Below are positions 15,122 to 19,290 of a stretch of 19,290 nt of DNA, one piece after another. A model generated the notes under the pieces. That model was not told the origin of the DNA, did no database searches, and worked only from the letters and a program-made list of their open reading frames with translations. The translations under genes and the position numbers were made by a program. Within the stretch, counting starts at the first letter, position 1; each line of letters starts with the position of its first letter. This DNA comes from an uncultured Bacteroidales bacterium (GTDB lineage Bacteria > Bacteroidota > Bacteroidia > Bacteroidales > UBA932): positions 1-19,290 of the forward strand of contig CAKMNE010000008.1 of NCBI GenBank assembly GCA_927798505.1. The letters run 5' to 3'.

Positions 15122-15691
15122 CTACACAGCGAGAATATCCTTCTCTTTTGCAGCTACGAGAGCATCGATTTCCTTTACTTTCTTGTCGGTGAGCTTCTGA
15201 ACCTCGTCCTCGCCTTCCCTCTCGGCGTCTTCGCTGAGACCCTCGTTCTTCTGGGCTTTCTTGAGGGCATCCACAGCGTCCCTGCGGGCATTGCGCACTA
15301 CCACCTTGGCGTTTTCACCTTCTCCCCTGGCGCTCTTCACAAGCTCCTTGCGCCTCTCCTCGGTGAGGGCAGGCACGGAGCAGCGGATGGTCTCGCCGTT
15401 GTTGGATGGGGTGAGGCCGATGTTGGAATCGATGATAGCCTTCTCGATGGCAGGAATCAGAGACCTCTCCCAAGGCTGGATTGCGAGAGTCTTCGCATCA
15501 GGGGAAGTGACGGAAGCCACCTGCGGAATCGGTGTCGGCGTACCGTAGTAGTTTACGAGAACCTTGTTGAAGACAGCAGGATTGGCTTTTCCCACTCTAT
15601 AATTCTTGAGGCTTTCCTCGAGGAAAGCGATTGCATCCTTCATCTTCGCGTCTGCGCTGTTGAGGATTTCCTTAGTCTTTTCTGTAAGCAT
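15122..15691 (-). CDS. frr: Ribosome recycling factor
   Basis: RRF splits post-termination ribosomes together with EF-G. The 189-residue product has the family pattern: KMKDAIAFLEESLKNYRVGKANPAVFNKVLVNYYGTPTPIPQVASV at residues about 16-60, then LAIQPWERSLIPAIEKAI and SNIGLTPSNNGETIRCSVPALTEERRKEL, and charged helices such as VVRNARRDAVDALKK and KLTDKKVKEID. It starts 15 bases after the pyrH stop, the widespread pyrH-frr pair, and ends just before a terminator. Confidence 0.98.
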   Translation of the reverse strand: MLTEKTKEILNSADAKMKDAIAFLEESLKNYRVGKANPAVFNKVLVNYYGTPTPIPQVASVTSPDAKTLAIQPWERSLIPAIEKAIIDSNIGLTPSNNGETIRCSVPALTEERRKELVKSARGEGENAKVVVRNARRDAVDALKKAQKNEGLSEDAEREGEDEVQKLTDKKVKEIDALVAAKEKDILAV

Positions 15692-15706
15692 AGCTGGTTA
15701 TTGATT

Positions 15707-16411
15707 TTATGCGTGTACGGTCGTTCCGACCTTTTTTCCTTCGAGCAAATCGGCAAGTGCTCCGTCCTGGTCTATGTTGAACACCACAATAGGGACATTG
15801 CCCTGTTCGCAAAGCGCGAATGCGGTGGCATCCATAACCTTGAGATGGTCCGCGAGGGCCTTGCTGAATGTGAGCTCTTCATACTTGACGGCGGAAGGGT
15901 CCTTTTCCGGGTCTGCGGTGTAAACCCCATCCACGCGGGTACCTTTCAGTACTGCGTCGGCTCCGATTTCGAGAGCACGGAGTGCGGCGCCGCTGTCGGT
16001 GGTGAAGAAAGGGTTGCCCGTGCCTCCGGCAATCAGGGCGACTCCGCCTTCTTCCAGGACTTTTACAGCCGCATCCCTTACATAATAACGCGCGATGGGC
16101 TCCATCGGGGTTGCAGTGAAGACTTCAGCCCTCACTCCCTGTTCGCGTATGAACTGGGCGAGAGCCATTGAATTGATGACTGTGGCAAGCATTCCCATCT
16201 TGTCGCCGTCAACGCGGTCGAAACCCTTTCCGGAACCCTGAAGGCCCCTGAAGATGTTGCCTCCGCCGTTGACTACGGCCACCTGATGGCCGGCACGGAC
16301 GGCATTTACAATCTGGCTTGCATATGCGGCTATTCTCTGCTCATCGAGGCCCTTGCCTGAAGGACCGCCGAGGCTTTCGCCGCTAAGTTTGAGGAGAACT
16401 CTTTTGTACAT
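15707..16411 (-). CDS. pyrH: UMP kinase
   Basis: This 234-residue cytoplasmic kinase phosphorylates UMP to UDP. Signatures are KLSGESLGG (8-16), VVNGGGNIFRG (47-56), DKMGMLATVINSMAL, GGTGNPFFTTDSGAALRALEIGAD (about 129-152) and KGTRVDGVYTADPEKDP. The ATG at 16409-16411 gives MYKRVLLKLSGES, so the start is well fixed. A -7 box ends only 4 bases upstream, pointing to a leaderless or almost leaderless mRNA. frr follows in the same operon; sdhC is divergent. Confidence 0.98.
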   Translation of the reverse strand: MYKRVLLKLSGESLGGPSGKGLDEQRIAAYASQIVNAVRAGHQVAVVNGGGNIFRGLQGSGKGFDRVDGDKMGMLATVINSMALAQFIREQGVRAEVFTATPMEPIARYYVRDAAVKVLEEGGVALIAGGTGNPFFTTDSGAALRALEIGADAVLKGTRVDGVYTADPEKDPSAVKYEELTFSKALADHLKVMDATAFALCEQGNVPIVVFNIDQDGALADLLEGKKVGTTVHA

Positions 16412-16415
16412 GGAG

Positions 16416-16446
16416 CAAAATTATCCGAAAATTATGAAACTTGCAA
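16416..16446 (-). promoter_or_regulatory. Probable promoter of pyrH-frr
   Basis: On the minus strand TTG (16444-16446, within CTTG) is followed after 20 bases by TAATTTTG (16416-16423), fitting TAnnTTTG. The box ends 4 bases before the pyrH ATG. The region is shared with the divergent sdhC promoter candidate. Confidence 0.6.
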
Positions 16447-16455
16447 GATTAGGGT

Positions 16456-16463
16456 TATATTTG
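16456..16463 (+). promoter_or_regulatory. Candidate -7 box for sdhC
   Basis: TATATTTG matches TAnnTTTG and lies 35 bases before the sdhC ATG, which would leave a leader of about 30 bases. The -33 position, 19 bases upstream, reads only TATG (16433-16436), so the match is partial. Confidence 0.45.
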
Positions 16464-16498
16464 CACGCTATTACAAGGCTAATAAATACACACAGAAT

Positions 16499-17224
16499 AT
16501 GTTTATTTTCACATCTTCAATCGGCAGGAAGTTCATCCAGGCTGTTTCAGGAGCCTTCCTCATCATTTTCCTGCTTCTCCATGCGACTATCAATTTCTTT
16601 TCTGTAATCGACAGTTTTAACGGCAGTTACGGGCACGTTGCAGCTGACGAATCCCTTTTCTCAGCCGGTGACGGACTCTTCAAGCTTGGTTGCGACTTCA
16701 TGTCCACTCCTGTCATCAGCATTATGGTTCCGGTTCTCGCACTCGGATTCGCAGTGCACATCCTGTACGGAATCTGGCTCAGCGCCCGCAACATCAAGGC
16801 CCGCGGAGGAATCAAGCGCTACGAAGTGGCTTCCAAGGCAGAGGCTGACAGCTGGTCCGCAAAGAATATGTGCGTGCTCGGAATCGTGATTCTCGGCCTC
16901 ATAGTCTTCCACCTCACCCATTTCTGGGCCAAGATGCAGCTGCCTGAACTCTTCAATGTCGGAACATTCGAAAACAATCCATACCTTCTGCTCAGCCTTA
17001 CCTTCAGCAAATGGTGGGTGCTCGCTCTCTATCTGCTCTGGTTCGTGGCTCTCTGGTTCCACCTTGTACACGGTTTCTGGTCAATGTTCCAGACTGTTGG
17101 TTGGAACGGAAAGGTTTGGTTCAAGAGGGTTAAGGTGATTGGTGTCATCTTCGCGACTCTGATTTGCCTGATGTTCGTTGCAACAGCTGTCAACGCATTC
17201 ATCCAGGCACCTAACATTCTCTAA
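16499..17224 (+). CDS. sdhC: Succinate dehydrogenase/fumarate reductase cytochrome b subunit
   Basis: This 241-residue inner-membrane protein has five predicted hydrophobic segments, as in the di-heme, quinone-binding subunit of fumarate reductase/succinate dehydrogenase (Wolinella and Bacteroides FrdC type). It opens FTSSIGRKFIQAVSGAFLI, typical of the family. Candidate heme ligands are H28 (LLLHAT), H87 (AVHILYG), H138 or H141 (VFHLTHFWAKM) and H188 or H191 (WFHLVHGFWSMFQTVGW). It appears full length. The unusual point is context: sdhA and sdhB normally follow, but here dus begins 12 bases downstream. The family call is firm; the partner subunits must lie elsewhere or be missing. Confidence 0.93.
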   Translation: MFIFTSSIGRKFIQAVSGAFLIIFLLLHATINFFSVIDSFNGSYGHVAADESLFSAGDGLFKLGCDFMSTPVISIMVPVLALGFAVHILYGIWLSARNIKARGGIKRYEVASKAEADSWSAKNMCVLGIVILGLIVFHLTHFWAKMQLPELFNVGTFENNPYLLLSLTFSKWWVLALYLLWFVALWFHLVHGFWSMFQTVGWNGKVWFKRVKVIGVIFATLICLMFVATAVNAFIQAPNIL

Positions 17225-17236
17225 TCCCTGCTTCCG

Positions 17237-18247
17237 ATGAAGATCGGAAACATCGATCTGGGCGGAAGCCCCCTGTTGTTGGCACCGATGGAAGACGTCA
17301 CGGACGCATCCTTCCGCATTCTGTGCAGAGAACAGGGGGCTTCCGCCGTATATACCGAATTCATCCCTTCGGACGGGCTGATCCGCGATGCCGGCAAGGC
17401 CCTGGCGAAGATGCGCACCCGCGAGGATGAGGCTCCGGTAGGCATTCAGATCTATGGTCATATCCCCGAATCCATGGTAGAGGCCGCGAGGATGGCGGAC
17501 CGCGCCGCGGAGCTGGTGGGCGGGCACGGCGCCGATTTCATAGATATCAACTTCGGCTGCCCGGTGAGCAAGATTGCCGGACGCGGGGCCGGTTCCGGGA
17601 TGATGCGCGAACCCGACAAGATGGTGGCCATCACCAAGGCGGTCGTGGAGGCGGTGGACAAGCCGGTAACGGTGAAGACCCGCCTGGGCTGGGACGAGGG
17701 CTCCAAGATTATAGTGGAGCTCGCCGAAAGGCTGCAGGACGCGGGCATTCAGGCCCTGACCATACACGGACGCACGCGCTGCCAGATGTACAAGGGGCAG
17801 GCGGACTGGACGCTGATCGGGGCGGTGAAGAACAACCCGCGGATGCATATCCCAATCATAGGAAACGGCGATATAGACTCGCCGCAGAAGGCAAAGGAGG
17901 CCTTCGATCGCTGGGGTGTGGATGCGATTATGGTGGGGCGCGCCACCTTCGGCCATCCTTGGATTTTCAAGGAGATGCGTACCTACCTGGACACTGGCGA
18001 GCTGATGCCTGAACCTTCGGTCAGCGAGAAGGTGGCCCTTGCGAAGCGCCATCTTGCCCTTTCGCTGGAGCTTAAGGGTGAGCCGCGCGGCATTTTCGAG
18101 ATGCGCCGCCACCTGAGCTGCTACTTCAAGGGCCTGCCGGATTTCAAGGACACCCGGATGCGGATGGTCACCACCCTGGACGTGGCCGAACTGTATTCGA
18201 TACTCGACGAGATAGAAGAACGCTATGCTGCACCGTTTGATTCTTAA
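17237..18247 (+). CDS. dus: tRNA-dihydrouridine synthase (DusB-like)
   Basis: This 336-residue FMN enzyme reduces uridine to dihydrouridine in the tRNA D-loop. The TIM-barrel motifs are LLLAPMEDVTDASFR (13-27), INFGCPVSKI with catalytic C108, GRGAGSGMM, VTVKTRLGWDEG, LTIHGRTRCQMYKG, IIGNGDID and VGRATFGHPWIF. The C-terminal helical part with EMRRHLSCYFKGLPDFK is typical of the DusB branch. It starts 12 bases after sdhC and its end overlaps lpxK by 23 bases, so sdhC-dus-lpxK is probably one transcript. It and lpxK look more GC-rich in codon use than sdhC. Confidence 0.95.
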   Translation: MKIGNIDLGGSPLLLAPMEDVTDASFRILCREQGASAVYTEFIPSDGLIRDAGKALAKMRTREDEAPVGIQIYGHIPESMVEAARMADRAAELVGGHGADFIDINFGCPVSKIAGRGAGSGMMREPDKMVAITKAVVEAVDKPVTVKTRLGWDEGSKIIVELAERLQDAGIQALTIHGRTRCQMYKGQADWTLIGAVKNNPRMHIPIIGNGDIDSPQKAKEAFDRWGVDAIMVGRATFGHPWIFKEMRTYLDTGELMPEPSVSEKVALAKRHLALSLELKGEPRGIFEMRRHLSCYFKGLPDFKDTRMRMVTTLDVAELYSILDEIEERYAAPFDS

Positions 18248-19290
18248 GCTGCGCCATCGCGCCTATGACAGCGGCCGCCGGGAGGTCTGCACCTCGCCGG
18301 TCCCGAGCGTATGCGTGGGCAATGTGACCGTGGGCGGGACGGGCAAGACCCCACATACCGAGCTGCTGCTGAGGCTGCTCGCGCAACTCTTCCCGGAGCT
18401 GCGGCTCGCGGTGCTCTCGCGCGGCTACGGACGCAAAAGCAAGGGCTACCTGGACGTGGACCCTTGCGGGAAGTCTTCGGACTATGGTGACGAGCCCCTG
18501 CAGATTGCGCGCAAGTTCCCCGAGGTCAAGGTTGCGGTGGATAAGGACAGGGTGGAAGGCTGCGGCCGCCTGCAGCAGGAAGGGGCCGAACTGATTCTGC
18601 TGGACGATGCCTTCCAGTACCGCAGGCTCTCGGCGGACCTCAAGATAGTGCTGATTGACTACAACAGGCCGGTGTTCCGGGACCGCCTGCTGCCTTGGGG
18701 CAGCCTTAGGGACCTGCCGGAACGGATATTCGAGGCGGATATTCTGATAGTGAGCAAATGCCCTTCGGAGATGGGCGATGCCGCCAAGGAAGAGTTTGCC
18801 TTACAGCTTAAGCTTACGGACTATGACCCGGCCCGCTGCACTGCCCGTACTCCTGACGGGCGCGAGCTGCCGCTGCTTTTCAGCCACATCGGCTACCTTC
18901 CCGCCGTGCCGGTCTTCCCGGACGGGGAGCATCGCTATGTGTATTCGAAGCAGGCCGTGCTGCTGAGCGGAATTGCGAAAGATGGTGCCCTCAAACGTCA
19001 GGTGCAGTGCTCCTACAGGCTGATGAAGCATTTCCGCTTTGCGGACCATCATGAATACACTAAAGGGGATGTGAAGAAGCTGCTTGCCGCCTCACGGGAA
19101 TTTCCTGTTGCCGGATTCATTACCACGGAAAAAGACGGCGCCCGGCTGCTTCAGTACGAGGATTTCCCCGCAGAGCTGCGCGAGCGCCTGTTGATGATTC
19201 CTATTGAAGTGGAGTTCAGCTGTCCGGCTGAAAGACAGCTGCTCTGCGAGCGTCTTGCCTCTCTGCTCAGTCGTTGCGGTCGAAGCGCTG
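18225..19290 (+). CDS. lpxK: Tetraacyldisaccharide 4'-kinase LpxK (open at the right edge)
   Basis: LpxK phosphorylates the lipid A disaccharide at the inner membrane. About 355 codons are visible. Motifs are the P-loop GNVTVGGTGKTPHTE (32-46), LSRGYGRKSKGY, GDEPLQIARKFPEVKVAVDKDRVEG, LLDDAFQYRRLSADLKIVLIDY, LLPWGSLRD and ITTEKDGARL near the end. The gene is probably close to its stop, judged by family length. The ATG at 18225 lies inside the dus coding end; an in-frame TAG at 18213-18215 rules out a longer start. Only 31 residues precede the P-loop, against about 45-50 in family members I recall, so much of the usual membrane-associated N-terminal helix is missing. Confidence 0.95.
   Translation, partial: MLHRLILKLRHRAYDSGRREVCTSPVPSVCVGNVTVGGTGKTPHTELLLRLLAQLFPELRLAVLSRGYGRKSKGYLDVDPCGKSSDYGDEPLQIARKFPEVKVAVDKDRVEGCGRLQQEGAELILLDDAFQYRRLSADLKIVLIDYNRPVFRDRLLPWGSLRDLPERIFEADILIVSKCPSEMGDAAKEEFALQLKLTDYDPARCTARTPDGRELPLLFSHIGYLPAVPVFPDGEHRYVYSKQAVLLSGIAKDGALKRQVQCSYRLMKHFRFADHHEYTKGDVKKLLAASREFPVAGFITTEKDGARLLQYEDFPAELRERLLMIPIEVEFSCPAERQLLCERLASLLSRCGRSA

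Noticed and set aside
15107..16171. Plus-strand open frame of 354 codons opposite frr and pyrH
   Set aside because: It is antisense to two certain genes, has no recognisable motif, and is explained by the codon bias of the opposite strand.
17081..18112. Minus-strand open frame of 343 codons opposite sdhC and dus
   Set aside because: The product is histidine- and arginine-rich without any domain and mirrors the GC-rich third positions of dus.
1..19290. Search for tRNA, rRNA, CRISPR, insertion sequences and attachment sites
   Set aside because: Nothing resembling any of these was seen; gaps between genes are short and filled by the promoters, terminators and leader listed.

Overview
The window looks like a chromosomal segment of a fairly GC-rich Bacteroidales-type bacterium, possibly Rikenellaceae or a related gut lineage. 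The genus cannot be settled from the sequence. The evidence is consensus Bacteroidota promoters (TTTG, about 19 bp, TAnnTTTG), starts without clear Shine-Dalgarno sites, a NagB/PIG-L fusion of a type known from Bacteroides, an EF-Ts of 331 residues, a five-helix cytochrome b of the fumarate reductase/succinate dehydrogenase type, and lpxK, which marks a Gram-negative lipid A maker. No tRNA, rRNA, CRISPR array, insertion sequence or phage gene was seen, and no gene-free stretch exceeds 300 bases.

Layout from the left, all on the minus strand from 1 to 16411: sufB (partial, runs off the left edge); a fused aroD-aroA gene; aroB; aroC; a NagB-like/PIG-L fusion; canonical nagB; a very large secreted protein joining a calcineurin-like phosphoesterase to a six-hairpin glycosidase; and an SGNH esterase of the CE2 kind. 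These eight genes are almost contiguous (gaps of 2 to about 50 bases) and could form one transcript from a consensus promoter at 12080-12110. Upstream of that promoter lie the tsf terminator, then tsf, rpsB, rpsI and rplM with their own promoter, then frr and pyrH with another terminator and promoter. On the plus strand, from 16499 to the right edge, are sdhC (without sdhA or sdhB), dus and lpxK (open at the right edge).

The esterase and the phosphoesterase-glycosidase carry signal peptides and should act outside the cytoplasm on a decorated glycan. The two NagB-family proteins lack signals and should act on amino-sugar phosphates in the cytoplasm. Together they look like a small amino-sugar salvage module with no SusC/SusD pair. 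Downstream of it, AroB, the AroD-AroA fusion and AroC give four of the seven shikimate steps. The right half is housekeeping: translation (L13, S9, S2, EF-Ts, RRF), UMP kinase, tRNA modification and lipid A synthesis.

The points most worth a second look are the phosphoesterase-glycosidase fusion and its neighbours, the altered catalytic residues of the NagB/PIG-L fusion, the AroD-AroA fusion of non-consecutive enzymes, and two places where a terminator hairpin and the next promoter share bases. Two promoters also sit so close to their start codons that leaderless mRNAs are likely.
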